Assembly (NCBI RefSeq): GCF_030064165.1
Contig: NZ_CP125947.1
Coordinates: forward strand, 5,188,011-5,252,010
Direction: 5' to 3'
Origin: Comamonas resistens
GTDB lineage: Bacteria; Pseudomonadota; Gammaproteobacteria; Burkholderiales; Burkholderiaceae_C
DNA length: 64,000 nt
Shown here: piece by piece, positions 1-10,760 of the stretch
Position numbering within the stretch: the stretch's first letter is position 1
Layout: the number at the start of each line of letters is the position of its first letter
The notes under the pieces: model-generated
Told to the model about the DNA's origin: nothing
Seen by the model: only the letters and a program-made list of their open reading frames with translations
The model's database searches: none
Translations under genes and position numbers: made by a program

Positions 1-492
1 GGGAAAGCGAAGGTCATAGCAAACACTCAAGCCCAGACGCCAGACCTCACCATTTCTGGCCTTGATATCGCAGACCACGGGCTGCGCACCGGCCTGCACC
101 ACATCGGACTCGGCGTAATGCTCGCGTCCGTTGTCGAAGCGGAACAGATGAATCTTGTCGTAGCGGGCGACACAGTCGCCCTGCGGCGAGTAGACCAGGC
201 TGGTGTTGAGCACATGCTGCGCGTCATCGGCCTGCAGCGGCAAGGTTCCTGCCACCACCCACAGCCGCAGCTCCCTGGCGGCCCGGGCCATGAAGTCCTG
301 GATGGGCCCCACGCCGAAGGCTTCGCAATAGGCAATCTTGTCCGTGTCCCTGGCACCCATGGCGCAGAAATATTCGGGCAGCACCACCAGCTCGGCCCCC
401 AGGCTGGCGGCCTGCTCCATCAGTTGGCGCGCCTGGGCCAGATTGGACTGCAGCTGAATGCCGGAGACCATTTGCAATGCGGCGATTTTCAT
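1..492 (-). CDS. Carbon-nitrogen hydrolase (nitrilase family), C-terminus outside window
   Basis: The first 164 residues are visible and the gene runs off the left edge. All three catalytic residues of the nitrilase fold can be read: Glu40 (LVVLPEYF), Lys113 (RYDKIHLF) and Cys158 (SVCYDLRFP), so the enzyme looks intact as far as seen. The sequence resembles the Nit1/Nit2 omega-amidase-like subgroup, which hydrolyses small amides such as deaminated glutathione; that substrate is family knowledge and was not tested. Its ATG overlaps the stop of yhdP in an ATGA (489-492), so the two are translationally coupled. The order yhdP-nitrilase next to a divergent glnE is common in Burkholderiales. Confidence 0.93.
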   Translation of the reverse strand, partial: MKIAALQMVSGIQLQSNLAQARQLMEQAASLGAELVVLPEYFCAMGARDTDKIAYCEAFGVGPIQDFMARAARELRLWVVAGTLPLQADDAQHVLNTSLVYSPQGDCVARYDKIHLFRFDNGREHYAESDVVQAGAQPVVCDIKARNGEVWRLGLSVCYDLRFP

Positions 493-3400
493 GGCGTTTC
501 CTCCTTCTCGACAGGGGCTGCGGGCTCGGCAGGCACTCCCATCGGTGCCTTGTCAGCCGCAGCATCCCTGGGCGTTTTACGGCGCGGCAGCTCGGTCACC
601 TGCGGGTCTTCCCAGCTGCCATGCACGCGCAGCTCCTTGGTCGTGGCTGCAATCAGCGGCCCACGCAGCACCATCTGTGCCAGAAAGCTGCTCAGCCCCA
701 CCAGCGGGTTGATGGCCGTGGCCACCAAGGAGGCCGACAGCGCGTTGATCTCGGGCACCACCACCACATGCAGATCCTGGGTTTCCTTGTCGATGTCGGC
801 CACGCCCTCCATCAGCACCGCCGCATTCACCCCCTTCATCTGCATATTGTTGGTCTTGGCAATGCCCTTTGTGATGTTGACATCTCCGCGCATGAAGTCA
901 AACGAGAAGCCGTTGCTGAACACATCGCGGAAGTCCAGCGTCAGCCGCCTGGGCAACGATTGCAGGCTCAGCACGCCCAGCAGCTTGGCCAGACCGGGTT
1001 CGGCCTTGAGGAAGCGGCCTTTTTGCACATCCAGATGCACCACTCCGGACAGTGTCTTGAAGTCCGGCGTCACCGGCGATCCCGTCCAGCTGATATCGCC
1101 CTGCAGGCTGCCCTGGCCATTGGCCACCACGCCAGGCATCTCGAAACGGTTGAGCAGCTTGCCCACATCGCGCAGATTGAGCTGAAACTGCAGCTGGGTC
1201 TGACCAGGATGCTTGTGATCGGCAGAGCTCACGCTCCAGAAGCCCTTGGCGGTCAGCACCGCCTCGGGCGTGCTGATATTGAAGCGCGACAGCTCCCATT
1301 CGCGCAGCCCCGGCCCTACGGTCAGCCAGCGGTTGCGGGCCTGCACATCCACACTGCCCAAAGAGCGTTTGCCCAGTTGGAGATCGTCCACGCTGATCTT
1401 CAGCGCGGGCAGCTCGCGCAAGGAGTTATCGGCAGGTCCGGCAGGGCTGTCCAGCCCATTGTCAGGCCCTTCGGGTACGGTCAACCGTGCCAGCTTGGCC
1501 ACTACCAGCCCGCCAGGCTCCTGAGGCGATGCCTCGTGATAGTCAATGCGTCCCGCCAGTTCACGCGCCTGAATCTGGTTGCTCCAGACCTTGCCCGAGC
1601 GGCTGAGCTGCAGGGACACATCGTGCAATTTGCGCTCATGCAGCTTGACCTCGCCGGCTTTGAGCATCAATTGCTGCGGCAGCCAATCGCTCCATGGCGC
1701 ATTGGGTGTGCCGCCAGCAGTGGATTCGCTACCTGCCGCATCGTCGGGCAGCAGATGGGTCCAGGCATCCAGATCCAGCGTTGGCAGCTGCACGCTCGCC
1801 TGCAGGCCCGAGGATGGCAAGCTGGGCGTAGCAGCAACCGCCTCCCCCACCTGAATCTGTCCACGCAGCAGACGCGGGCTGGCCGCGCTGATATCGCGCT
1901 CGATCAGCGCCACCGCTGCCTTGCCCCATTGCAGACTGATCTGATCGCTCTGCGGCTTGGCAACAGCCGCCACTGTGCGGCTGATACGCAGCGGCAACGC
2001 CGCTTCTGCCTGCTTGCCCATGGGTGCAGGCAGTTGCACGCCCATGCCCACCAGGTCCGATTGCAGCTCGATCTCGGGCACATCGTGCAGCACCTTGATC
2101 TGCAAGCCATAGCGCGCTTGCCCCTTCAGATGCTGGGCCAGCACCGGCAGGCCCTCCAGCTCCTTGGCATCGCGCAGGCCCTGGGCCGTGGCCAGACCCT
2201 CGACGCGCACCAGCACCGGATCCTTGCCGGACTTCATGCCGCCCTCGATACGCACATCGCCCCCTAATGCCCTGGCCTGCACGTTCTGCAGCTGAAAACC
2301 GCCTTCGGAGAACAGCACGTTGCCGCGCGCATTGGCCAGCACTGGCACTTCGGGCATCAGTTGCAGGGAATTGCCTGCCAGCGTGATCTCGCCCTGCACC
2401 TTGCTGCGCTCCATATGCGAGGTAGGCAGATGCAGATTGAGCTTGAGCCGCCCTTCTCCCGTCGCGCGGGAGCTATCCAAAACATGAGCTGTCAGCGCAG
2501 ACAGGGCGGACATTTGCACCACTTTCAGCATCTCGTTGAGAGGGCCATTGGCCTTGGCAGCCACTTCCACCTCGGTCAGATTCCAGTCGGCCACGCCGGC
2601 CTGGGCCTCTTCCACCACGATGGCGGTATGCCCCAGGAATCCCTTGGCCTTGCGCACGCTCATGGAATTGCGGTCGAAGACCAGCTCCCCGGACAGCCTG
2701 GTCAGCGGCGGCCAGGACTTTTCTCCGGGGCTCAGCAGGTAGTCGGGTACAAACTGGTAGTTCACATCACGTACCTGGGCACTGATGTGAAATTCGCCCT
2801 GACCGGGTTTCTCGAACGGCACATGGTCCAGCTCACCCTTGACGCGAAAGTTCACCGCGCTGGCCTGGCCCGATGTGATGGACTCGCGCACATAGCGCAG
2901 TGCATCCTGCCCCAGGTCTCTGGGCAGATAGCGGTGAATGCGCGCGCCATTGGCCCGGCTCAGTTGCCCCTGCAGGTCCAGCAGGCCAGGAAAGCGCGGC
3001 TGCGCATCCGTGCCGGCGCCGGTCTGCCAGCTCGCCTGAGCCTGGCCTGCCGTGTCTTCGTTGGCAAAGCGCAGCCTGGGCACCTGCACCTTGATGGCAC
3101 GGCCCTGGTCCTGCAACTGCCAGCGCAAGCTGGCCTCCAGCTGGTCCAACGGCACGTCGGGATCTTCGAACACACCGGGGAAGCTCATCATGGCCCGCTC
3201 CACACCGGGTGACTTCGTCAGCGTGGCCTCACCGCCGTCCTGGTCGAGCTTGAAGCTGCCGCTCAGGCTCTGTACCCCGGGCACGCCGATGCTGTGCGGC
3301 CCATCGTTGGAAGGCTGGGCATGCAAGCCCAGTTGATGCAGCTGGCCCGAAGCCTTGTAGTGCTCGGGATGCTCCAGCGGACCACGCCAGGAAAATTGGA

Positions 3401-4616
3401 TCTGCTGCAACTGGCCGCTGGGCTGCAAGACCTGCAACTGATGCAGCACAGCTTGCGGCACGGGCAGACGCTGCGCCAGCTGGGCAGCAATGGCCAGCTC
3501 AATCCCGTCGGCCTGCACCTGGCCATGCTCGCCGCCGCTGCCCTGGCCAGCCGTCCCTGTCGGAAAGTAGCTCAGGCGGAAATCCCCGCGCGGCCAGTGC
3601 AAGCCATCGCTGGCAGTGAATTCCAGCCCCTGCACGGAGAACTGATAACCATCGCGCTGGCTGGCGCGCAGCCTTCCCTTGAGCGCCTGCAGCGCCAGCG
3701 GCTCGGGCTTGTCCTTCCATTTCAGCTCGAAGGCCTGCACCGCCACATCGGCCACCGCCCCCACAGCTTGACCACGGGCGATATCCACCCAGGCACGCAC
3801 GGAGCCCTTGCCCTGCTGCAGCCGCCAGTCCTGCGGACTCAGGTAGTGCCCCAGCTGCGACAGATCGACATGGCTGAAATCCAAAAAAGTCTGACCACTC
3901 CAGCGCTGGGTCTGGCCCGAGTGCACTGACAGCAGCGGCTCCTTGAAGTTTCCCATGACGGTAAAGCGCTGGCCCCAGTCCTGCGGCGGGGTGGCATCCA
4001 GCCGCAGCGAATGCGTCCAGCCCTTGCTGCGCAACACCAGATCCACCTCGCTCAGCGCCAGCGGCGGGGCGGACAGCATTTCATCCACCCATTCCAGCCG
4101 TCCATGGCGTATGGCAATTTCGGGTTGGGAAAAAATCCAGTCCGCATTGCCATCGGTGCTGCTGTCCGAGCTGTCGGAAAGCGCAATGCCCGCCACCGAG
4201 ATCACGCCGTTGGCATTGCGGCGCACGGTCAGCTCAGGAGCCTCGACATAAATCTGCTCCACACCCAGGGTCATCAGCGAACGTGCGGATACGGCGACCA
4301 CCACCTTGGGCAGTTGCAAGGCCTTGCTCTGGCTGTCCGGGTCATGCAGAACCACATCCGCCAGCTCAACCGCAGGCATCAAGCCGTCGCTGTGCGCCGC
4401 CAGCGAACCGATGGTGACGGGTATACCCAGACTGCGTGAGGCCAGGGATTCCAGCTCGGGGCGCCACTCATTGATTCGCGGCACAATCCAGAACTGGAGC
4501 ACCCCCCAGATAACGGCCAGCATCAGCCACAGGCCCAGCACCAGTCTCAGCGACCACCGTGCCAGGCTGGCCAGCCGGTGGATATGGCGAGATGGGAGAG
4601 GTTTCGGTTCGATCAT
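489..4616 (-). CDS. yhdP: YhdP-family AsmA/TamB-like envelope protein
   Basis: A protein of about 1375 residues with one N-terminal membrane helix (roughly residues 15-42, rich in Leu, Val and Trp) and a very long periplasmic part of beta-rich AsmA-like repeats. The E. coli homologue YhdP (about 1266 residues) is one of the large proteins thought to carry phospholipids to the outer membrane. The C-terminus has the conserved AsmA_2/DUF3971 segment and ends in a charged Pro/Glu tail. I chose the ATG at 4616, just before the basic residues that precede the helix; in-frame starts at 4664 and 4676 also exist and none has a strong ribosome site. The stop overlaps the nitrilase start. It is divergent from glnE. 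Confidence 0.9.
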   Translation of the reverse strand: MIEPKPLPSRHIHRLASLARWSLRLVLGLWLMLAVIWGVLQFWIVPRINEWRPELESLASRSLGIPVTIGSLAAHSDGLMPAVELADVVLHDPDSQSKALQLPKVVVAVSARSLMTLGVEQIYVEAPELTVRRNANGVISVAGIALSDSSDSSTDGNADWIFSQPEIAIRHGRLEWVDEMLSAPPLALSEVDLVLRSKGWTHSLRLDATPPQDWGQRFTVMGNFKEPLLSVHSGQTQRWSGQTFLDFSHVDLSQLGHYLSPQDWRLQQGKGSVRAWVDIARGQAVGAVADVAVQAFELKWKDKPEPLALQALKGRLRASQRDGYQFSVQGLEFTASDGLHWPRGDFRLSYFPTGTAGQGSGGEHGQVQADGIELAIAAQLAQRLPVPQAVLHQLQVLQPSGQLQQIQFSWRGPLEHPEHYKASGQLHQLGLHAQPSNDGPHSIGVPGVQSLSGSFKLDQDGGEATLTKSPGVERAMMSFPGVFEDPDVPLDQLEASLRWQLQDQGRAIKVQVPRLRFANEDTAGQAQASWQTGAGTDAQPRFPGLLDLQGQLSRANGARIHRYLPRDLGQDALRYVRESITSGQASAVNFRVKGELDHVPFEKPGQGEFHISAQVRDVNYQFVPDYLLSPGEKSWPPLTRLSGELVFDRNSMSVRKAKGFLGHTAIVVEEAQAGVADWNLTEVEVAAKANGPLNEMLKVVQMSALSALTAHVLDSSRATGEGRLKLNLHLPTSHMERSKVQGEITLAGNSLQLMPEVPVLANARGNVLFSEGGFQLQNVQARALGGDVRIEGGMKSGKDPVLVRVEGLATAQGLRDAKELEGLPVLAQHLKGQARYGLQIKVLHDVPEIELQSDLVGMGVQLPAPMGKQAEAALPLRISRTVAAVAKPQSDQISLQWGKAAVALIERDISAASPRLLRGQIQVGEAVAATPSLPSSGLQASVQLPTLDLDAWTHLLPDDAAGSESTAGGTPNAPWSDWLPQQLMLKAGEVKLHERKLHDVSLQLSRSGKVWSNQIQARELAGRIDYHEASPQEPGGLVVAKLARLTVPEGPDNGLDSPAGPADNSLRELPALKISVDDLQLGKRSLGSVDVQARNRWLTVGPGLREWELSRFNISTPEAVLTAKGFWSVSSADHKHPGQTQLQFQLNLRDVGKLLNRFEMPGVVANGQGSLQGDISWTGSPVTPDFKTLSGVVHLDVQKGRFLKAEPGLAKLLGVLSLQSLPRRLTLDFRDVFSNGFSFDFMRGDVNITKGIAKTNNMQMKGVNAAVLMEGVADIDKETQDLHVVVVPEINALSASLVATAINPLVGLSSFLAQMVLRGPLIAATTKELRVHGSWEDPQVTELPRRKTPRDAAADKAPMGVPAEPAAPVEKEETP

Positions 4617-4727
4617 CAGCGGCCCAGCAATGGCAGGAATTATGACCGGCGCCTTGACGCGCATTTTGGTAACCATACGTTGCCAAGCTGGTTTACCACT
4701 TGCTGGACACCATTTTTAACGGTCCGT

Positions 4728-7523
4728 ATGCAGTCCCCAGAGCAAGCAATGGCAGAACAAGCCCTCAATGTGTCGTCCCCGGCCCAGTACTCGCGCTTTG
4801 TGCAGCGTCTTCACCGCCGCTACGAGAACTGGTTTGATGCCTTGCCCCCAGGCCCTCCCGACCGCGCCTTGATGGAGCAGGCACTGAGCACGCTGCAGGC
4901 CCGCGGTCTGGACCTCTCTGCCGCGCTGCGCGTGCTGCGCCAGCTGGTCATGGAGCGCTGCATTGTTCTTGACTGCGAACAAAGCGCTCCTCTTTCCGTA
5001 GTGGTCAAGGCAGTCACCGAGCTGGCCGAGCTGGCCCTGGACCGTGCAAGCGTCCAGGTTCGCAACGAACTCGATGCCCGCCATGGCGCGCCGTGCGGCC
5101 CGGACGGCCAGAACGTGCAGCTATGGGTCATAGGCATGGGCAAGCTGGGCGCACGCGAGCTCAATGTCTCCAGCGACATCGACCTCATCTATGTCTACGA
5201 GCATGACGGCGAGACTGCAGGCCAGACCGACGGCCGTGGCGTGATCTCCAATCACGAGTACTTCGGCCGCGCCGTCAAAGGCATCTACGCCCTGATCGGC
5301 GACACCACCGAGCACGGTTTCGTCTTCCGTGTGGACCTGGCCCTGCGGCCCAATGGCAACTCGGGCGCTCCTGCCGTATCCCTGGCGTCGCTGGAGGAAT
5401 ACCTGCAGATCCATGGCCGCGAATGGGAGCGCTTTGCCTGGCTCAAGAGCCGCATCGTGGCGCCGCAGGCCGATATCCAGACGCCCAATGTGCAGGCTCT
5501 GCGCGGCGTGGTGCTGCCCTTTGTCTTCCGGCGCTACCTCGACTACTCGGTGTTCGATTCGCTGCGCAGCCTGCACCGCCAGATCCGCGAACATGCCGCC
5601 AAGCGCAGCGCCGGCCACCCCGAGCGTGCCAACGACGTCAAGCTCTCGCGCGGCGGCATCCGCGAAATCGAATTCATCGTGCAACTGCTGCAGGTGGTGC
5701 GCGGCGGTCAGTTCCCCGAGCTGCGCTGCCGCCCCACGCTGGAAGCCCTGCAGCGCCTGGTGCGCGCCAACCTCATGAGCGAGGAGATTGCCGGCGCCCT
5801 GGCTCAGGCCTATACCTTCTTGCGTCAGGTGGAGCACCGCATCCAGTACCTGGACGACCAGCAGACCCATGTGCTGCCCACGCGCGATGACGATCTGCTG
5901 TGGATTGCCCGCACCATGGGCTTCCCTGACGCCTGCGCCTTTTTGCATCAGCTTGACGAGCACCGTGAACTGGTAGCCCAGGAATTCGACACCTTGCTCG
6001 GCGGCGACGCCCAGCAATGCAGCAACGGCAGGTGCAGCTCGGCCAAAGCCGCCGGGGAAACGCCCTCGCCGCAGGAAATCGAAGACATGATTGAGCTGCT
6101 GCCGCCCTCATTGGCGGGTCAGGTGGCCGACTGGCGCAGCAACGCACGCATCACCGGCCTGCGCGATGAGGCCCGCGCCCGCTTGTTCCGTCTGGTGGAG
6201 CGCACGGCTCAATGGGTGGAGCGAGGCCAGGCCAGCGAAGAAGCCGCCAGGCGCTTTCTGAACTGGCTGGAGCCGCTGCTGCGCCGCGAAAGCTACCTCG
6301 CGTTGCTGCTGGAGCGCCCGGCAGTCCATGAAAGACTGCTACATCTTTTGGGTGCTGCGCGCTGGCCGGCCCGCTATCTGCAACAGCACCCCGGTGTGAT
6401 CGACGAGCTGGCCAGCGACGCCATCTTCAAGGAGCGCTTTGTCGCCGCAGACTTCGAGCATGAACTAGCCCTGCGCCTGGCTGCACTGCAGTCCACAGGC
6501 GAAGACGATGACGAAACCCTGCTCAATCTGCTGCGCCGCGCCCACCATGCCGAGGTCTTTCGCACGCTGGCACGCGATATCGAGGGCCGCATCACCGTCG
6601 AGCAGGTCGCCGACGACCTCAGCGCCCTGGCCGACAGCCTGCTGCGCGTCACGGCCCAATGGTGCTGGGATCGCCTGAAAAACCGCCACCGCGAAACACC
6701 ACGCTTCGGCATCGTGGGTTACGGCAAGCTGGGCGGCAAGGAGCTCGGCTATGGCAGCGACCTGGACATCGTCTTTGTCTTTGACGACGACGACGAACGC
6801 GCTCCCGAGGTCTATGCGGCCTATGTGCGCAAGCTCATCAACTGGCTCACGGTGAAAACCGGCGAAGGCGATCTGTTCGAGATCGACACCGCGCTGCGGC
6901 CCAACGGCAACTCGGGCCTGCTGGTCACCAGCTTCGAGTCCTATGCCAACTACCAGCAGCAGCGCGGCAGCAATACCGCCTGGACCTGGGAACACCAGGC
7001 CATGACCCGCGCCCGCTTCGTCTTGGGCAGCCGTGACTTCCCGTCCCCGGCAGGCGGGCCTGTGACCGATCTGCATCTGCACCAGCGCTTTGATGCCGTG
7101 CGCGAGTCCGTCATCACCGCCCCGCGTGACGCCGCGGCGCTGCGCAGCGAGATCAAGACCATGCGCGAGCGGGTGCGCAGCGCGCATCCGGTGCGCGGCG
7201 GCCTGTTCGACGTCAAGCACAGCCCCGGCGGTATGGTGGACGTGGAGTTTGCCGTGCAGTATCTGGTGCTGGCCCATTCGGGCAAGCACCGCGAGCTGAT
7301 CGCCAACGTGGGCAATATCGCCTTGCTGCAGCGCGCCGAAGACGCGGGCCTGCTGCCCAAATCGGTGGGTTACGAGGCCGCCAAGGCCTACCGTGAACTG
7401 CGCCGCCTGCAGCACGTGGCTCGGCTCGATGAGCGCTCGGGCCAGCTGGAGCAGGATCAGGCCCAAGCCCAATGCGACGCGGTGCTGGCCTTGTGGCAAT
7501 CCGTATTCGATAGCCCAATTTGA
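4728..7523 (+). CDS. glnE: Bifunctional glutamine synthetase adenylyltransferase/deadenylase
   Basis: GlnE adds and removes AMP on glutamine synthetase in response to PII, setting nitrogen assimilation in the cytoplasm. The protein is about 931 residues, the usual length. Two nucleotidyltransferase domains are evident: GMGKLGARELNVSSDIDL near residue 136 (deadenylase half) and GYGKLGGKELGYGSDLDI near residue 663 (adenylylating half). Each is followed by an ALRPNGNSG segment and by the linking helices. I chose the ATG at 4728; an alternative ATG lies at 4749. Upstream in-frame codons overlap yhdP and are unlikely to be used. A hairpin terminator follows at 7551-7577. The gene is single and divergent from yhdP. 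Confidence 0.96.
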   Translation: MQSPEQAMAEQALNVSSPAQYSRFVQRLHRRYENWFDALPPGPPDRALMEQALSTLQARGLDLSAALRVLRQLVMERCIVLDCEQSAPLSVVVKAVTELAELALDRASVQVRNELDARHGAPCGPDGQNVQLWVIGMGKLGARELNVSSDIDLIYVYEHDGETAGQTDGRGVISNHEYFGRAVKGIYALIGDTTEHGFVFRVDLALRPNGNSGAPAVSLASLEEYLQIHGREWERFAWLKSRIVAPQADIQTPNVQALRGVVLPFVFRRYLDYSVFDSLRSLHRQIREHAAKRSAGHPERANDVKLSRGGIREIEFIVQLLQVVRGGQFPELRCRPTLEALQRLVRANLMSEEIAGALAQAYTFLRQVEHRIQYLDDQQTHVLPTRDDDLLWIARTMGFPDACAFLHQLDEHRELVAQEFDTLLGGDAQQCSNGRCSSAKAAGETPSPQEIEDMIELLPPSLAGQVADWRSNARITGLRDEARARLFRLVERTAQWVERGQASEEAARRFLNWLEPLLRRESYLALLLERPAVHERLLHLLGAARWPARYLQQHPGVIDELASDAIFKERFVAADFEHELALRLAALQSTGEDDDETLLNLLRRAHHAEVFRTLARDIEGRITVEQVADDLSALADSLLRVTAQWCWDRLKNRHRETPRFGIVGYGKLGGKELGYGSDLDIVFVFDDDDERAPEVYAAYVRKLINWLTVKTGEGDLFEIDTALRPNGNSGLLVTSFESYANYQQQRGSNTAWTWEHQAMTRARFVLGSRDFPSPAGGPVTDLHLHQRFDAVRESVITAPRDAAALRSEIKTMRERVRSAHPVRGGLFDVKHSPGGMVDVEFAVQYLVLAHSGKHRELIANVGNIALLQRAEDAGLLPKSVGYEAAKAYRELRRLQHVARLDERSGQLEQDQAQAQCDAVLALWQSVFDSPI

Positions 7524-7550
7524 CGGCTCGGCGATGGCCTGGCCCCGAAA

Positions 7551-7577
7551 ACAGGCGTGCAGACATGCCTGTTTTTT
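7551..7577 (+). terminator. Intrinsic terminator of glnE
   Basis: ACAGGC at 7551-7556 pairs with GCCTGT at 7567-7572 around a 10-base loop, followed by a T run. It lies 28 bases after the glnE stop. Confidence 0.7.
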
Positions 7578-7737
7578 AGGCACTGGCAGCATTCATCAAA
7601 AAATGCTTACAAGGGACCTGCAGGTCAGCACCAAACTGTTACAAAAATATCACCCATCAGGGCTGGAACTTCTGCAACAGTGTCTCATCTGATAGACAGG
7701 TGCAGCGAATTCGAGAGACCTGCTCCCCCAATTTCAT

Positions 7738-7833
7738 GTTGCGAAGCCCTTGGGTCAATCCATTGAAGAAACCCCGGAGCGCTTCTCCTCCCTCCCTCTC
7801 TTAATTCGTTTCGGGATGCTTCGCAACTTTTTT
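7738..7833 (+). ncRNA. Candidate structured small RNA with C/U-rich loop
   Basis: The 366-base gap between glnE and the GST gene holds no convincing ORF. GTTGCGAAGC (7738-7747) is perfectly complementary to GCTTCGCAAC (7818-7827), which is followed directly by six T (7828-7833), a Rho-independent end. Between the arms lie GGAGcgcttCTCC and an unpaired pyrimidine tract (7782-7802) containing CTCCTCCC, which is complementary to Shine-Dalgarno sequences. Two smaller inverted repeats lie just upstream (TGTCT/AGACA at 7681-7698; CTGTT/AACAG around 7636-7680), so the transcript could start earlier. I see no clear promoter. 6S RNA was considered and not supported. Confidence 0.42.
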
Positions 7834-7841
7834 ATGCCAGC

Positions 7842-7869
7842 AAAAAGGCCACCGTCAGGTGGCCTTTTT
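7842..7869. terminator. Bidirectional terminator downstream of the GST gene
   Basis: AAAAAGGCCACC, a GTCA loop and GGTGGCCTTTTT form a symmetric hairpin with A and T runs on either side. It can serve the leftward GST gene and the rightward transcript from 7738. Confidence 0.8.
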
Positions 7870-7889
7870 CATGCTGTCAAGCACCGCCC

Positions 7890-8507
7890 CTACTGTGGAA
7901 CCGTATTGACAAAGCTGGGGCGGGAGCCGATTTTTTTCAGCAAGGCGTCGAGATTGGGGTGATCTGCACGCCAGTCCAGCTCTGGAAAGCGGAAATCCAG
8001 CCAGGCCAGCGCGCAGCAGACGCTGATATCGGCCAGCGTCAGATGCGTGCCGCCGCAACAGAACGGCTTGTCGCCCAGTCCCTGGGACATGACTTTCAGC
8101 GCCGCCTTGACCTTGCCCATCTGGCGGTCCATCCAGGCCTGGCTGCGCTGCTCGGCGCTGCGGCCGGGCCAGGTGGCCTCCAGCCGCACCAGAACCGCAG
8201 CGTCCAGCATGCCGTCGGCCAGCGCCTCCCAGGTCTTGACCTCGGCGCGCTCGCGGCCCGTGCCCGGAATCAGCTTGCCGACCGGCGAAAGTGTGTCCAG
8301 ATATTCGACGATGACGCGCGAGTCGAACATCGCCTCCGTGCCGTCCATCACCAGACGCGGCACCTTGCCCAGAGGATTGCCCGTACCGGGTGAAAGCGCT
8401 TCCTCCCAAGGGTTCTCTTCGACGAATTGATAGTCCAGCTTCTTTTCGGCCAGCACGACGCGGACTTTGCGCACAAAGGGGCTGGTGGTGGAGCCTATTA
8501 GTTTCAT
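7890..8507 (-). CDS. Glutathione S-transferase family protein
   Basis: A 205-residue protein with a thioredoxin-like N-terminal domain opening MKLIGSTTSPFVRKVRVVL, whose S-P-F-x-R-K resembles bacterial GSTs that use Ser or Cys near the N-terminus. The glutathione-binding loop has NPLGKVPRLV (cis-Pro) and DSRVIVEYLD (Ser preceding the second helix). An all-helical C-terminal half holds the N-capping LTLADIS segment. The likely role is conjugation or reduction of small electrophiles; the substrate is unknown. The start at 8507 was chosen because the GST fold begins exactly there, and longer reading frames upstream look non-coding. It is divergent from purB. Confidence 0.92.
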   Translation of the reverse strand: MKLIGSTTSPFVRKVRVVLAEKKLDYQFVEENPWEEALSPGTGNPLGKVPRLVMDGTEAMFDSRVIVEYLDTLSPVGKLIPGTGRERAEVKTWEALADGMLDAAVLVRLEATWPGRSAEQRSQAWMDRQMGKVKAALKVMSQGLGDKPFCCGGTHLTLADISVCCALAWLDFRFPELDWRADHPNLDALLKKIGSRPSFVNTVPQ

Positions 8508-8523
8508 AGCAGCGGTTCCATGA

Positions 8524-10053
<1,530 letters not shown>

Positions 10054-10056
10054 AAA

Positions 10057-10090
10057 GATAGCTGTCAGCGCTTGATATTCAAGCGCTTCA
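10057..10090. repeat. REP-like palindrome of the AGCGCT family
   Basis: AGCGCTTGA (10067-10075) and TCAAGCGCT (10079-10087) are perfect inverted arms inside the recurring context GATAGCTG-TAGCGCTTG. This is one of at least nine copies in the window (see findings). Confidence 0.7.
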
Positions 10091-10097
10091 GCATCAA

Positions 10098-10144
10098 AGA
10101 GCTGCCAAAGCCAAGATTGATTGGCGCTGGCAGCTCTTGTTTTT
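10098..10144 (+). terminator. Intrinsic terminator of purB
   Basis: AGAGCTGCCA and TGGCAGCTCT form a 10-bp stem (about 10098-10107 and 10128-10137). An inner GCCA/TGGC pair sits in the loop, and the stem is followed by TGTTTTT. Confidence 0.75.
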
Positions 10145-10196
10145 GAATCTGTTTTTCCATTTTTCGGACTGCCTGCGGGCAGCGCTGCCCACCGCC

Positions 10197-10757
10197 ATGG
10201 CCATCAAGTCCACCATCTTCAAAGCCAATCTGTCGATCGCCGACATCGACCACAACTACTACGCCGACCACAACCTGACCCTGGCGCGCCATCCCAGCGA
10301 GACCGATGAGCGCATGATGGTGCGGCTCGTGGCCCTGGCGCTCAATGCCCACCAGTTGCAGGATCTGTGCAATGGCGACGGCACGCTGGGCTTTGGTATC
10401 GGCCTGTCCAACCCTGATGATCCCGATGTGCACATCACCGACTACACCGGCCAGAAGCGCCTGTGGATCGAAGTCGGCCAGCCCGACGAAAAGCCCATCA
10501 CCAAGGCCTGCAACAAGTCCGACCATGTGCTGGTCTACCCCTTCCACCACGCTTCCCATGTCTGGTGGAAAGGCCTTGAAGGCAAGGTAGGCCGCCAGGA
10601 CAAGCTGGAAGTGCTCTACATCGACTCCGACATCGCCCAGCAACTGGGCAGCCTGGCCGAGCGCAGCATGCAGCTGCAGGCCACGATCCAGGAAGGGCAG
10701 CTCACGCTGTCGAGCAATCTGGGCACGGTGTTTGTCGAGCCCACGCGCTGGAAATAA
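10197..10757 (+). CDS. YaeQ family protein
   Basis: A 186-residue cytoplasmic protein with the full YaeQ pattern: MAIKSTIFKANLSIADIDHNYY at the start, HPSETDERMMVRLVALAL in the middle, then GLSNPDDPD and LWIEVGQPD. The family has a PD-(D/E)xK nuclease-like fold, and the Asp/Glu residues of the LWIEVGQPDEK segment fit that active site, but its biochemical role is not settled. E. coli YaeQ (181 residues) was once linked to RfaH suppression. The ATG at 10197 lies just before the conserved region. The gene converges on the DUF1289 gene, with only a few bases between the two stops. Confidence 0.9.
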   Translation: MAIKSTIFKANLSIADIDHNYYADHNLTLARHPSETDERMMVRLVALALNAHQLQDLCNGDGTLGFGIGLSNPDDPDVHITDYTGQKRLWIEVGQPDEKPITKACNKSDHVLVYPFHHASHVWWKGLEGKVGRQDKLEVLYIDSDIAQQLGSLAERSMQLQATIQEGQLTLSSNLGTVFVEPTRWK

Positions 10758-10760
10758 GCC

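Noticed and set aside
477..2267. A 596-residue open frame opposite yhdP
   Set aside because: Antisense shadow of yhdP; rich in His, Gln and Ala, no domain, and yhdP has clear family features.
7690..7833. 6S RNA
   Set aside because: The closing stem is right next to T6 and the whole is only about 96-150 bases; the central bubble and conserved 6S blocks could not be found.
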